DNA from: Myrica gale
Taxonomy: Eukaryota > Streptophyta > Magnoliopsida > Fagales > Myricaceae
Reading direction: 5' to 3'
Length of the DNA stretch: 64,000 bases
Assembly: GCA_963930655.1 (NCBI GenBank)
Contig: OZ005608.1
Span: 13,516,001 to 13,580,000, forward strand
This document shows positions 34,924 to 46,949 of the stretch, one piece after another; the first letter of the stretch is position 1; the number at the start of each line of letters is the position of its first letter. The notes under the pieces are model-generated. The model ran no database searches. It had not been told where the DNA came from and worked only from the letters and a program-made list of their open reading frames with translations. The translations under genes and the position numbers were made by a program.

Positions 34924-34985
34924 GGGTGCGATCATACCAGCACTAATGCACCGGATCCCATCAGAACTCCGCAGGGTTGCACCCC
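34924..34985 (+). pseudogene. truncated 5S rRNA gene
   Basis: Class A spacer upstream. Confidence 0.95.
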
Positions 34986-35263
34986 AACATCTTTTTTCCC
35001 GCCCCCGAGAAGATTTTCGTGCGGAAAAAATATTTATCTGAACGGGATTAGATTTCCGCCGGTATTTGGAAACACTCCACTTTTCCGGTGCGAAAAAAGA
35101 AGACGAAAACTACATGACGAAATTTTGATTTTTCAAAAACTCGGATATTTTTTTGTCGCAATTCGGCGCGAAAAACCTCTTTCAGCGACGTTGAATACCC
35201 GTGAATGGATGTATTTCCCCTGTGAGAGGGATCCATATAAGAAATCATTGCAACAACCATAAC

Positions 35264-35382
35264 GGGTGCGATCATACCAGCACTAATGCACCGGATCCCA
35301 TCAGAACTCCGCAGTTAAGCGTGCTTGGGCGAGAGTAGTACTAGGATGGGTGACCTCCTGGGAAGTCCTCGTGTTGCACCCC
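35264..35382 (+). rRNA. 5S rRNA: 5S rRNA, complete
   Basis: Consensus; class A' spacer upstream. Confidence 0.97.
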
Positions 35383-35660
35383 AACATCTTTTTTACCGCC
35401 CCCGAGAAGATTTTCGTGCGGAAAAAATATTTATCTGAACGGGATTAGATTTCCGCCGGTATTTGGAAACACTCCACTTTTCCGGTGCGAAAAACGAAGA
35501 CGAAAACTACATGACGAAATTTTGATTTTTCAAAAACTCGGATATTTTTTTGTCGCAATTCGGCGCGAAAAACCTCTTTCAGCGACGTTGAATACCCGTG
35601 AATGGATGTATTTCCCCTGTGAGAGGGATCCATATAAGAAATCATTGCAACAACCATAAC

Positions 35661-35779
35661 GGGTGCGATCATACCAGCACTAATGCACCGGATCCCATCA
35701 GAACTCCGCAGTTAAGCGTGCTTGGGCGAGAGTAGTACTAGGATGGGTGACCTCCTGGGAAGTCCTCGTGTTGCACCCC
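35661..35779 (+). rRNA. 5S rRNA: 5S rRNA, complete
   Basis: Consensus; class A spacer upstream. Confidence 0.97.
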
Positions 35780-36057
35780 AACATCTTTTTTACCGCCCCC
35801 GAGAAGATTTTCGTGCGGAAAAAATATTTATCTGAACGGGATTAGATTTCCGCCGGTATTTGGAAACACTCCACTTTTCCGGTGCGAAAAACGAAGACGA
35901 AAACTACATGACGAAATTTTGATTTTTCAAAAACTCGGATATTTTTTTGTCGCAATTCGGCGCGAAAAACCTCTTTCAGCGACGTTGAATACCCGTGAAT
36001 GGATGTATTTCCCCTGTGAGAGGGATCCATATAAGAAATCATTGCAACAACCATAAC

Positions 36058-36119
36058 GGGTGCGATCATACCAGCACTAATGCACCGGATCCCATCAGAA
36101 CTCCGCAGGGTTGCACCCC
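36058..36119 (+). pseudogene. truncated 5S rRNA gene
   Basis: Class A spacer upstream. Confidence 0.95.
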
Positions 36120-36397
36120 AACATCTTTTTTCCCGCCCCCGAGAAGATTTTCGTGCGGAAAAAATATTTATCTGAACGGGATTAGATTTCCGCCGGTATT
36201 TGAAAACACTCCACTTTTCCGGTGCGAAAAACGAAGACGAAAACTACATGACGAAATTTTGATTTTTCAAAAACTCCGATATTTTTTTGTAGCAATTCGG
36301 CGCGAAAAACCTCTTTCAGCGACGTTGAATACCCGTGAATGGATGTATTTCCCCTGTGAGAGGGATCCATATAAGAAATCATTGCAACAACCATAAC

Positions 36398-36516
36398 GGG
36401 TGCGATCATACCAGCACTAATGCACCGGATCCCATCAGAACTCCGCAGTTAAGCGTGCTTGGGCGAGAGTAGTACTAGGATGGGTGACCTCCTGGGAAGT
36501 CCTCGTGTTGCACCCC
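36398..36516 (+). rRNA. 5S rRNA: 5S rRNA, complete
   Basis: Consensus; class B spacer upstream. Confidence 0.97.
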
Positions 36517-36794
36517 AACATCTTTTTTACCGCCCCCGAGAAGATTTTCGTGCGGAAAAAATATTTATCTGAACGGGATTAGATTTCCGCCGGTATTTGA
36601 AAACACTCCACTTTTCCGGTGCGAAAAACGAAGACGAAAACTACATGACGAAATTTTGATTTTTCAAAAACTCGGATATTTTTTTGTCGCAATTCGGCGC
36701 GAAAAACCTCTTTCAGCGACGTTGAATACCCGTGAATGGATGTATTTCCCCTGTGAGAGGGATCCATATAAGAAATCATTGCAACAACCATAAC

Positions 36795-36913
36795 GGGTGC
36801 GATCATACCAGCACTAATGCACCGGATCCCATCAGAACTCCGCAGTTAAGCGTGCTTGGGCGAGAGTAGTACTAGGATGGGTGACCTCCTGGGAAGTCCT
36901 CGTGTTGCACCCC
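36795..36913 (+). rRNA. 5S rRNA: 5S rRNA, complete
   Basis: Consensus; class A spacer upstream. Confidence 0.97.
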
Positions 36914-37191
36914 AACATCTTTTTTACCGCCCCCGAGAAGATTTTCGTGCGGAAAAAATATTTATCTGAACGGGATTAGATTTCCGCCGGTATTTGGAAA
37001 CACTCCACTTTTCCGGTGCGAAAAACGAAGACGAAAACTACATGACGAAATTTTGATTTTTCAAAAACTCGGATATTTTTTTGTCGCAATTCGGCGCGAA
37101 AAACCTCTTTCAGCGACGTTGAATACCCGTGAATGGATGTATTTCCCCTGTGAGAGGGATCCATATAAGAAATCATTGCAACAACCATAAC

Positions 37192-37253
37192 GGGTGCGAT
37201 CATACCAGCACTAATGCACCGGATCCCATCAGAACTCCGCAGGGTTGCACCCC
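37192..37253 (+). pseudogene. truncated 5S rRNA gene
   Basis: Class A spacer upstream. Confidence 0.95.
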
Positions 37254-37531
37254 AACATCTTTTTTCCCGCCCCCGAGAAGATTTTCGTGCGGAAAAAATA
37301 TTTATCTGAACGGGATTAGATTTCCGCCGGTATTTGAAAACACTCCACTTTTCCGGTGCGAAAAACGAAGACGAAAACTACATGACGAAATTTTGATTTT
37401 TCAAAAACTCCGATATTTTTTTGTAGCAATTCGGCGCGAAAAACCTCTTTCAGCGACGTTGAATACCCGTGAATGGATGTATTTCCCCTGTGAGAGGGAT
37501 CCATATAAGAAATCATTGCAACAACCATAAC

Positions 37532-37650
37532 GGGTGCGATCATACCAGCACTAATGCACCGGATCCCATCAGAACTCCGCAGTTAAGCGTGCTTGGGCGA
37601 GAGTAGTACTAGGATGGGTGACCTCCTGGGAAGTCCTCGTGTTGCACCCC
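37532..37650 (+). rRNA. 5S rRNA: 5S rRNA, complete
   Basis: Consensus; class B spacer upstream. Confidence 0.97.
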
Positions 37651-37928
37651 AACATCTTTTTTCCCGCCCCCGAGAAGATTTTCGTGCGGAAAAAATATTT
37701 ATCTGAACGGGATTAGATTTCCGCCGGTATTTGAAAACACTCCACTTTTCCGGTGCGAAAAACGAAGACGAAAACTACATGACGAAATTTTGATTTTTCA
37801 AAAACTCGGATATTTTTTTGTCGCAATTCGGCGCGAAAAACCTCTTTCAGCGACGTTGAATACCCGTGAATGGATGTATTTCCCCTGTGAGAGGGATCCA
37901 TATAAGAAATCATTGCAACAACCATAAC

Positions 37929-38047
37929 GGGTGCGATCATACCAGCACTAATGCACCGGATCCCATCAGAACTTCGCAGTTAAGCGTGCTTGGGCGAGAG
38001 TAGTACTAGGATGGGTGACCTCCTGGGAAGTCCTCGTGTTGTACCCC
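37929..38047 (+). rRNA. 5S rRNA: 5S rRNA, complete, C46T/C114T variant
   Basis: C46T at 37974, C114T at 38042; class A spacer upstream. Confidence 0.95.
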
Positions 38048-38325
38048 AACATCTTTTTTACCGCCCCCGAGAAGATTTTCGTGCGGAAAAAATATTTATC
38101 TGAACGGGATTAGATTTCCGCCGGTATTTGGAAACACTCCACTTTTCCGGTGCGAAAAACGAAGACGAAAACTACATGACGAAATTTTGATTTTTCAAAA
38201 ACTCGGATATTTTTTTGTCGCAATTCGGCGCGAAAAACCTCTTTCAGCGACGTTGAATACCCGTGAATGGATGTATTTCCCCTGTGAGAGGGATCCATAT
38301 AAGAAATCATTGCAACAACCATAAC

Positions 38326-38387
38326 GGGTGCGATCATACCAGCACTAATGCACCGGATCCCATCAGAACTCCGCAGGGTTGCACCCC
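38326..38387 (+). pseudogene. truncated 5S rRNA gene
   Basis: Class A spacer upstream. Confidence 0.95.
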
Positions 38388-38665
38388 AACATCTTTTTTC
38401 CCGCCCCCGAGAAGATTTTCGTGCGGAAAAAATATTTATCTGAACGGGATTAGATTTCCGCCGGTATTTGGAAACACTCCACTTTTCCGGTGCGAAAAAA
38501 GAAGACGAAAACTACATGACGAAATTTTGATTTTTCAAAAACTCGGATATTTTTTTGTCGCAATTCGGCGCGAAAAACCTCTTTCAGCGACGTTGAATAC
38601 CCGTGAATGGATGTATTTCCCCTGTGAGAGGGATCCATATAAGAAATCATTGCAACAACCATAAC

Positions 38666-38727
38666 GGGTGCGATCATACCAGCACTAATGCACCGGATCC
38701 CATCAGAACTCCGCAGGGTTGCACCCC
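38666..38727 (+). pseudogene. truncated 5S rRNA gene
   Basis: Class A' spacer upstream. Confidence 0.95.
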
Positions 38728-39005
38728 AACATCTTTTTTCCCGCCCCCGAGAAGATTTTCGTGCGGAAAAAATATTTATCTGAACGGGATTAGATTTCCG
38801 CCGGTATTTGAAAACACTCCACTTTTCCGGTGCGAAAAACGAAGACGAAAACTACATGACGAAATTTTGATTTTTCAAAAACTCCGATATTTTTTTGTAG
38901 CAATTCGGCGCGAAAAACCTCTTTCAGCGACGTTGAATACCCGTGAATGGATGTATTTCCCCTGTGAGAGGGATCCATATAAGAAATCATTGCAACAACC
39001 ATAAC

Positions 39006-39124
39006 GGGTGCGATCATACCAGCACTAATGCACCGGATCCCATCAGAACTCCGCAGTTAAGCGTGCTTGGGCGAGAGTAGTACTAGGATGGGTGACCTCC
39101 TGGGAAGTCCTCGTGTTGCACCCC
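39006..39124 (+). rRNA. 5S rRNA: 5S rRNA, complete
   Basis: Consensus; class B spacer upstream. Confidence 0.97.
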
Positions 39125-39402
39125 AACATCTTTTTTCCCGCCCCCGAGAAGATTTTCGTGCGGAAAAAATATTTATCTGAACGGGATTAGATTTCCGCCG
39201 GTATTTGAAAACACTCCACTTTTCCGGTGCGAAAAACGAAGACGAAAACTACATGACGAAATTTTGATTTTTCAAAAACTCGGATATTTTTTTGTCGCAA
39301 TTCGGCGCGAAAAACCTCTTTCAGCGACGTTGAATACCCGTGAATGGATGTATTTCCCCTGTGAGAGGGATCCATATAAGAAATCATTGCAACAACCATA
39401 AC

Positions 39403-39521
39403 GGGTGCGATCATACCAGCACTAATGCACCGGATCCCATCAGAACTTCGCAGTTAAGCGTGCTTGGGCGAGAGTAGTACTAGGATGGGTGACCTCCTGG
39501 GAAGTCCTCGTGTTGTACCCC
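39403..39521 (+). rRNA. 5S rRNA: 5S rRNA, complete, C46T/C114T variant
   Basis: C46T at 39448, C114T at 39516; class A spacer upstream. Confidence 0.95.
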
Positions 39522-39799
39522 AACATCTTTTTTACCGCCCCCGAGAAGATTTTCGTGCGGAAAAAATATTTATCTGAACGGGATTAGATTTCCGCCGGTA
39601 TTTGGAAACACTCCACTTTTCCGGTGCGAAAAACGAAGACGAAAACTACATGACGAAATTTTGATTTTTCAAAAACTCGGATATTTTTTTGTCGCAATTC
39701 GGCGCGAAAAACCTCTTTCAGCGACGTTGAATACCCGTGAATGGATGTATTTCCCCTGTGAGAGGGATCCATATAAGAAATCATTGCAACAACCATAAC

Positions 39800-39861
39800 G
39801 GGTGCGATCATACCAGCACTAATGCACCGGATCCCATCAGAACTCCGCAGGGTTGCACCCC
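39800..39861 (+). pseudogene. truncated 5S rRNA gene
   Basis: Class A spacer upstream. Confidence 0.95.
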
Positions 39862-40139
39862 AACATCTTTTTTCCCGCCCCCGAGAAGATTTTCGTGCGG
39901 AAAAAATATTTATCTGAACGGGATTAGATTTCCGCCGGTATTTGGAAACACTCCACTTTTCCGGTGCGAAAAAAGAAGACGAAAACTACATGACGAAATT
40001 TTGATTTTTCAAAAACTCCGATATTTTTTTGTAGCAATTCGGCGCGAAAAACCTCTTTCAGCGACGTTGAATACCCGTGAATGGATGTATTTCCCCTGTG
40101 AGAGGGATCCATATAAGAAATCATTGCAACAACCATAAC

Positions 40140-40201
40140 GGGTGCGATCATACCAGCACTAATGCACCGGATCCCATCAGAACTCCGCAGGGTTGCACCC
40201 C
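40140..40201 (+). pseudogene. truncated 5S rRNA gene
   Basis: Mosaic spacer M3 upstream: aaaaaagaag of A' followed by ccgat and gtagc of B. Confidence 0.95.
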
Positions 40202-40479
40202 AACATCTTTTTTCCCGCCCCCGAGAAGATTTTCGTGCGGAAAAAATATTTATCTGAACGGGATTAGATTTCCGCCGGTATTTGAAAACACTCCACTTTT
40301 CCGGTGCGAAAAACGAAGACGAAAACTACATGACGAAATTTTGATTTTTCAAAAACTCCGATATTTTTTTGTAGCAATTCGGCGCGAAAAACCTCTTTCA
40401 GCGACGTTGAATACCCGTGAATGGATGTATTTCCCCTGTGAGAGGGATCCATATAAGAAATCATTGCAACAACCATAAC

Positions 40480-40598
40480 GGGTGCGATCATACCAGCACT
40501 AATGCACCGGATCCCATCAGAACTCCGCAGTTAAGCGTGCTTGGGCGAGAGTAGTACTAGGATGGGTGACCTCCTGGGAAGTCCTCGTGTTGCACCCC
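40480..40598 (+). rRNA. 5S rRNA: 5S rRNA, complete
   Basis: Consensus; class B spacer upstream. Confidence 0.97.
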
Positions 40599-40876
40599 AA
40601 CATCTTTTTTCCCGCCCCCGAGAAGATTTTCGTGCGGAAAAAATATTTATCTGAACGGGATTAGATTTCCGCCGGTATTTGAAAACACTCCACTTTTCCG
40701 GTGCGAAAAACGAAGACGAAAACTACATGACGAAATTTTGATTTTTCAAAAACTCGGATATTTTTTTGTCGCAATTCGGCGCGAAAAACCTCTTTCAGCG
40801 ACGTTGAATACCCGTGAATGGATGTATTTCCCCTGTGAGAGGGATCCATATAAGAAATCATTGCAACAACCATAAC

Positions 40877-40995
40877 GGGTGCGATCATACCAGCACTAAT
40901 GCACCGGATCCCATCAGAACTTCGCAGTTAAGCGTGCTTGGGCGAGAGTAGTACTAGGATGGGTGACCTCCTGGGAAGTCCTCGTGTTGTACCCC
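40877..40995 (+). rRNA. 5S rRNA: 5S rRNA, complete, C46T/C114T variant
   Basis: C46T at 40922, C114T at 40990; class A spacer upstream. Confidence 0.95.
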
Positions 40996-41273
40996 AACAT
41001 CTTTTTTACCGCCCCCGAGAAGATTTTCGTGCGGAAAAAATATTTATCTGAACGGGATTAGATTTCCGCCGGTATTTGGAAACACTCCACTTTTCCGGTG
41101 CGAAAAACGAAGACGAAAACTACATGACGAAATTTTGATTTTTCAAAAACTCGGATATTTTTTTGTCGCAATTCGGCGCGAAAAACCTCTTTCAGCGACG
41201 TTGAATACCCGTGAATGGATGTATTTCCCCTGTGAGAGGGATCCATATAAGAAATCATTGCAACAACCATAAC

Positions 41274-41335
41274 GGGTGCGATCATACCAGCACTAATGCA
41301 CCGGATCCCATCAGAACTCCGCAGGGTTGCACCCC
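41274..41335 (+). pseudogene. truncated 5S rRNA gene
   Basis: Class A spacer upstream. Confidence 0.95.
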
Positions 41336-41613
41336 AACATCTTTTTTCCCGCCCCCGAGAAGATTTTCGTGCGGAAAAAATATTTATCTGAACGGGATTA
41401 GATTTCCGCCGGTATTTGGAAACACTCCACTTTTCCGGTGCGAAAAAAGAAGACGAAAACTACATGACGAAATTTTGATTTTTCAAAAACTCGGATATTT
41501 TTTTGTCGCAATTCGGCGCGAAAAACCTCTTTCAGCGACGTTGAATACCCGTGAATGGATGTATTTCCCCTGTGAGAGGGATCCATATAAGAAATCATTG
41601 CAACAACCATAAC

Positions 41614-41675
41614 GGGTGCGATCATACCAGCACTAATGCACCGGATCCCATCAGAACTCCGCAGGGTTGCACCCC
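41614..41675 (+). pseudogene. truncated 5S rRNA gene
   Basis: Class A' spacer upstream. Confidence 0.95.
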
Positions 41676-41953
41676 AACATCTTTTTTCCCGCCCCCGAGA
41701 AGATTTTCGTGCGGAAAAAATATTTATCTGAACGGGATTAGATTTCCGCCGGTATTTGAAAACACTCCACTTTTCCGGTGCGAAAAACGAAGACGAAAAC
41801 TACATGACGAAATTTTGATTTTTCAAAAACTCCGATATTTTTTTGTAGCAATTCGGCGCGAAAAACCTCTTTCAGCGACGTTGAATACCCGTGAATGGAT
41901 GTATTTCCCCTGTGAGAGGGATCCATATAAGAAATCATTGCAACAACCATAAC

Positions 41954-42072
41954 GGGTGCGATCATACCAGCACTAATGCACCGGATCCCATCAGAACTCC
42001 GCAGTTAAGCGTGCTTGGGCGAGAGTAGTACTAGGATGGGTGACCTCCTGGGAAGTCCTCGTGTTGCACCCC
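41954..42072 (+). rRNA. 5S rRNA: 5S rRNA, complete
   Basis: Consensus; class B spacer upstream. Confidence 0.97.
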
Positions 42073-42350
42073 AACATCTTTTTTCCCGCCCCCGAGAAGA
42101 TTTTCGTGCGGAAAAAATATTTATCTGAACGGGATTAGATTTCCGCCGGTATTTGAAAACACTCCACTTTTCCGGTGCGAAAAACGAAGACGAAAACTAC
42201 ATGACGAAATTTTGATTTTTCAAAAACTCGGATATTTTTTTGTCGCAATTCGGCGCGAAAAACCTCTTTCAGCGACGTTGAATACCCGTGAATGGATGTA
42301 TTTCCCCTGTGAGAGGGATCCATATAAGAAATCATTGCAACAACCATAAC

Positions 42351-42469
42351 GGGTGCGATCATACCAGCACTAATGCACCGGATCCCATCAGAACTTCGCA
42401 GTTAAGCGTGCTTGGGCGAGAGTAGTACTAGGATGGGTGACCTCCTGGGAAGTCCTCGTGTTGTACCCC
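42351..42469 (+). rRNA. 5S rRNA: 5S rRNA, complete, C46T/C114T variant
   Basis: C46T at 42396, C114T at 42464; class A spacer upstream. Last copy with both changes. Confidence 0.95.
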
Positions 42470-42747
42470 AACATCTTTTTTACCGCCCCCGAGAAGATTT
42501 TCGTGCGGAAAAAATATTTATCTGAACGGGATTAGATTTCCGCCGGTATTTGGAAACACTCCACTTTTCCGGTGCGAAAAACGAAGACGAAAACTACATG
42601 ACGAAATTTTGATTTTTCAAAAACTCGGATATTTTTTTGTCGCAATTCGGCGCGAAAAACCTCTTTCAGCGACGTTGAATACCCGTGAATGGATGTATTT
42701 CCCCTGTGAGAGGGATCCATATAAGAAATCATTGCAACAACCATAAC

Positions 42748-42809
42748 GGGTGCGATCATACCAGCACTAATGCACCGGATCCCATCAGAACTCCGCAGGG
42801 TTGCACCCC
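42748..42809 (+). pseudogene. truncated 5S rRNA gene
   Basis: Class A spacer upstream. Confidence 0.95.
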
Positions 42810-43087
42810 AACATCTTTTTTCCCGCCCCCGAGAAGATTTTCGTGCGGAAAAAATATTTATCTGAACGGGATTAGATTTCCGCCGGTATTTGGAAACACT
42901 CCACTTTTCCGGTGCGAAAAAAGAAGACGAAAACTACATGACGAAATTTTGATTTTTCAAAAACTCGGATATTTTTTTGTCGCAATTCGGCGCGAAAAAC
43001 CTCTTTCAGCGACGTTGAATACCCGTGAATGGATGTATTTCCCCTGTGAGAGGGATCCATATAAGAAATCATTGCAACAACCATAAC

Positions 43088-43206
43088 GGGTGCGATCATA
43101 CCAGCACTAATGCACCGGATCCCATCAGAACTCCGCAGTTAAGCGTGCTTGGGCGAGAGTAGTACTAGGATGGGTGACCTCCTGGGAAGTCCTCGTGTTG
43201 CACCCC
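43088..43206 (+). rRNA. 5S rRNA: 5S rRNA, complete
   Basis: Consensus; class A' spacer upstream. Confidence 0.97.
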
Positions 43207-43484
43207 AACATCTTTTTTACCGCCCCCGAGAAGATTTTCGTGCGGAAAAAATATTTATCTGAACGGGATTAGATTTCCGCCGGTATTTGGAAACACTCCA
43301 CTTTTCCGGTGCGAAAAACGAAGACGAAAACTACATGACGAAATTTTGATTTTTCAAAAACTCGGATATTTTTTTGTCGCAATTCGGCGCGAAAAACCTC
43401 TTTCAGCGACGTTGAATACCCGTGAATGGATGTATTTCCCCTGTGAGAGGGATCCATATAAGAAATCATTGCAACAACCATAAC

Positions 43485-43603
43485 GGGTGCGATCATACCA
43501 GCACTAATGCACCGGATCCCATCAGAACTCCGCAGTTAAGCGTGCTTGGGCGAGAGTAGTACTAGGATGGGTGACCTCCTGGGAAGTCCTCGTGTTGCAC
43601 CCC
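43485..43603 (+). rRNA. 5S rRNA: 5S rRNA, complete
   Basis: Consensus; class A spacer upstream. Confidence 0.97.
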
Positions 43604-43881
43604 AACATCTTTTTTACCGCCCCCGAGAAGATTTTCGTGCGGAAAAAATATTTATCTGAACGGGATTAGATTTCCGCCGGTATTTGGAAACACTCCACTT
43701 TTCCGGTGCGAAAAACGAAGACGAAAACTACATGACGAAATTTTGATTTTTCAAAAACTCGGATATTTTTTTGTCGCAATTCGGCGCGAAAAACCTCTTT
43801 CAGCGACGTTGAATACCCGTGAATGGATGTATTTCCCCTGTGAGAGGGATCCATATAAGAAATCATTGCAACAACCATAAC

Positions 43882-43943
43882 GGGTGCGATCATACCAGCA
43901 CTAATGCACCGGATCCCATCAGAACTCCGCAGGGTTGCACCCC
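43882..43943 (+). pseudogene. truncated 5S rRNA gene
   Basis: Class A spacer upstream. The base directly after the gene (43944) is G instead of A. Confidence 0.95.
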
Positions 43944-44221
43944 GACATCTTTTTTCCCGCCCCCGAGAAGATTTTCGTGCGGAAAAAATATTTATCTGAA
44001 CGGGATTAGATTTCCGCCGGTATTTGAAAACACTCCACTTTTCCGGTGCGAAAAACGAAGACGAAAACTACATGACGAAATTTTGATTTTTCAAAAACTC
44101 CGATATTTTTTTGTAGCAATTCGGCGCGAAAAACCTCTTTCAGCGACGTTGAATACCCGTGAATGGATGTATTTCCCCTGTGAGAGGGATCCATATAAGA
44201 AATCATTGCAACAACCATAAC

Positions 44222-44340
44222 GGGTGCGATCATACCAGCACTAATGCACCGGATCCCATCAGAACTCCGCAGTTAAGCGTGCTTGGGCGAGAGTAGTACT
44301 AGGATGGGTGACCTCCTGGGAAGTCCTCGTGTTGCACCCC
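44222..44340 (+). rRNA. 5S rRNA: 5S rRNA, complete
   Basis: Consensus; class B spacer upstream. Confidence 0.97.
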
Positions 44341-44618
44341 AACATCTTTTTTACCGCCCCCGAGAAGATTTTCGTGCGGAAAAAATATTTATCTGAACGG
44401 GATTAGATTTCCGCCGGTATTTGGAAACACTCCACTTTTCCGGTGCGAAAAACGAAGACGAAAACTACATGACGAAATTTTGATTTTTCAAAAACTCGGA
44501 TATTTTTTTGTCGCAATTCGGCGCGAAAAACCTCTTTCAGCGACGTTGAATACCCGTGAATGGATGTATTTCCCCTGTGAGAGGGATCCATATAAGAAAT
44601 CATTGCAACAACCATAAC

Positions 44619-44680
44619 GGGTGCGATCATACCAGCACTAATGCACCGGATCCCATCAGAACTCCGCAGGGTTGCACCCC
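44619..44680 (+). pseudogene. truncated 5S rRNA gene
   Basis: Class A spacer upstream. Confidence 0.95.
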
Positions 44681-44958
44681 AACATCTTTTTTCCCGCCCC
44701 CGAGAAGATTTTCGTGCGGAAAAAATATTTATCTGAACGGGATTAGATTTTCGCCGGTATTTGAAAACACTCCACTTTTCCGGTGCGAAAAACGAAGACG
44801 AAAACTACATGACGAAATTTTGATTTTTCAAAAACTCCGATATTTTTTTGTAGCAATTCGGCGCGAAAAACCTCTTTCAGCGACGTTGAATACCCGTGAA
44901 TGGATGTATTTCCCCTGTGAGAGGGATCCATATAAGAAATCATTGCAACAACCATAAC

Positions 44959-45077
44959 GGGTGCGATCATACCAGCACTAATGCACCGGATCCCATCAGA
45001 ACTCCGCAGTTAAGCGTGCTTGGGCGAGAGTAGTACTAGGATGGGTGACCTCCTGGGAAGTCCTCGTGTTGCACCCC
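44959..45077 (+). rRNA. 5S rRNA: 5S rRNA, complete
   Basis: Consensus gene; class B spacer with a private C to T at 44751. Confidence 0.97.
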
Positions 45078-45355
45078 AACATCTTTTTTCCCGCCCCCGA
45101 GAAGATTTTCGTGCGGAAAAAATATTTATCTGAACGGGATTAGATTTCCGCCGGTATTTGAAAACACTCCACTTTTCCGGTGCGAAAAACGAAGACGAAA
45201 ACTACATGACGAAATTTTGATTTTTCAAAAACTCCGATATTTTTTTGTCGCAATTCGGCGCGAAAAACCTCTTTCAGCGACGTTGAATACCCGTGAATGG
45301 ATGTATTTCCCCTGTGAGAGGGATCCATATAAGAAATCATTGCAACAACCATAAC

Positions 45356-45417
45356 GGGTGCGATCATACCAGCACTAATGCACCGGATCCCATCAGAACT
45401 CCGCAGGGTTGCACCCC
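45356..45417 (+). pseudogene. truncated 5S rRNA gene
   Basis: Mixed spacer M2 upstream. Confidence 0.95.
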
Positions 45418-45696
45418 AACATCTTTTTTCCCGCCCCCGAGAAGATTTTCGTGCGGAAAAAATATTTATCTGAACGGGATTAGATTTCCGCCGGTATTTG
45501 AAAACACTCCACTTTTCCGGTGCGAAAAACGAAGACGAAAACTACATGACGAAATTTTGATTTTTCAAAAACTCCGATTTTTTTTTTGTAGCAATTCGGC
45601 GCGAAAAACCTCTTTCAGCGACGTTGAATACCCGTGAATGGATGTATTTCCCCTGTGAGAGGGATCCATATAAGAAATCATTGCAACAACCATAAC

Positions 45697-45815
45697 GGGT
45701 GCTATCATACCAGCACTAATGCACCGGATCCCATCAGAACTCCGCAGTTAAGCGTGCTTGGGCAAGAGTAGTACTAGGATGGGTGACCTCCTGGGAAGTC
45801 CTCGTGTTGCACCCC
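45697..45815 (+). rRNA. 5S rRNA: 5S rRNA, complete, G7T/G68A variant
   Basis: G7T at 45703 replaces the G-U pair 7-112 of helix I with U-U. G68A at 45764 alters the intermediate element (CGAGAG to CAGAG-type, read CAAGAG). B* spacer upstream, 279 bp, with a T10 run. Confidence 0.94.
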
Positions 45816-46093
45816 AACATCTTTTTTCCCGCCCCCGAGAAGATTTTCGTGCGGAAAAAATATTTATCTGAACGGGATTAGATTTCCGCCGGTATTTGGA
45901 AACACTCCACTTTTCCGGTGCGAAAAAAGAAGACGAAAACTACATGACGAAATTTTGATTTTTCAAAAACTCGGATATTTTTTTGTCGCAATTCGGCGCG
46001 AAAAACCTCTTTCAGCGACGTTGAATACCCGTGAATGGATGTATTTCCCCTGTGAGAGGGATCCATATAAGAAATCATTGCAACAACCATAAC

Positions 46094-46212
46094 GGGTGCG
46101 ATCATACCAGCACTAATGCACCGGATCCCATCAGAACTCCGCAGTTAAGCGTGCTTGGGCGAGAGTAGTACTAGGATGGGTGACCTCCTGGGAAGTCCTC
46201 GTGTTGCACCCC
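46094..46212 (+). rRNA. 5S rRNA: 5S rRNA, complete
   Basis: Consensus; class A' spacer upstream. Confidence 0.97.
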
Positions 46213-46490
46213 AACATCTTTTTTCCCGCCCCCGAGAAGATTTTCGTGCGGAAAAAATATTTATCTGAACGGGATTAGATTTCCGCCGGTATTTGGAAAC
46301 ACTCCACTTTTCCGGTGCGAAAAACGAAGACGAAAACTACATGACGAAATTTTGATTTTTCAAAAACTCGGATATTTTTTTGTCGCAATTCGGCGCGAAA
46401 AACCTCTTTCAGCGACGTTGAATACCCGTGAATGGATGTATTTCCCCTGTGAGAGGGATCCATATAAGAAATCATTGCAACAACCATAAC

Positions 46491-46552
46491 GGGTGCGATC
46501 ATACCAGCACAAATGCACCGGATCCCATCAGAACTCCGCAGGGTTGCACCCC
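46491..46552 (+). pseudogene. truncated 5S rRNA gene
   Basis: T21A at 46511, seen only here. Class A spacer upstream. Confidence 0.95.
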
Positions 46553-46830
46553 AACATCTTTTTTCCCGCCCCCGAGAAGATTTTCGTGCGGAAAAAATAT
46601 TTATCTGAACGGGATTAGATTTCCGCCGGTATTTGGAAACACTCCACTTTTCCGGTGCGAAAAAAGAAGACGAAAACTACATGACGAAATTTTGATTTTT
46701 CAAAAACTCGGATATTTTTTTGTCGCAATTCGGCGCGAAAAACCTCTTTCAGCGACGTTGAATACCCGTGAATGGATGTATTTCCCCTGTGAGAGGGATC
46801 CATATAAGAAATCATTGCAACAACCATAAC

Positions 46831-46949
46831 GGGTGCGATCATACCAGCACTAATGCACCGGATCCCATCAGAACTCCGCAGTTAAGCGTGCTTGGGCGAG
46901 AGTAGTACTAGGATGGGTGACCTCCTGGGAAGTCCTCGTGTTGCACCCC
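46831..46949 (+). rRNA. 5S rRNA: 5S rRNA, complete
   Basis: Consensus; class A' spacer upstream. Confidence 0.97.

Larger units (their letters stand above)
37929..42350 (+). repeat. 1474-bp repeat (full-truncated-truncated-full), three copies
   Basis: Copies start at 37929, 39403 and 40877, each led by the C46T/C114T gene, with spacers A, A', B, A. The middle copy differs: the spacer before 40140 begins as A' and ends as B. A fourth variant gene at 42351 starts a partial further copy. Confidence 0.9.
45078..46490 (+). repeat. segmental duplication, copy 1 (partner 48424-49836)
   Basis: Same order M2 spacer, truncated gene, B* spacer with T10, G7T/G68A full gene, A' spacer, full gene, A spacer as 3346 bp downstream. 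The shared private markers make a duplication much likelier than coincidence. Confidence 0.88.
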
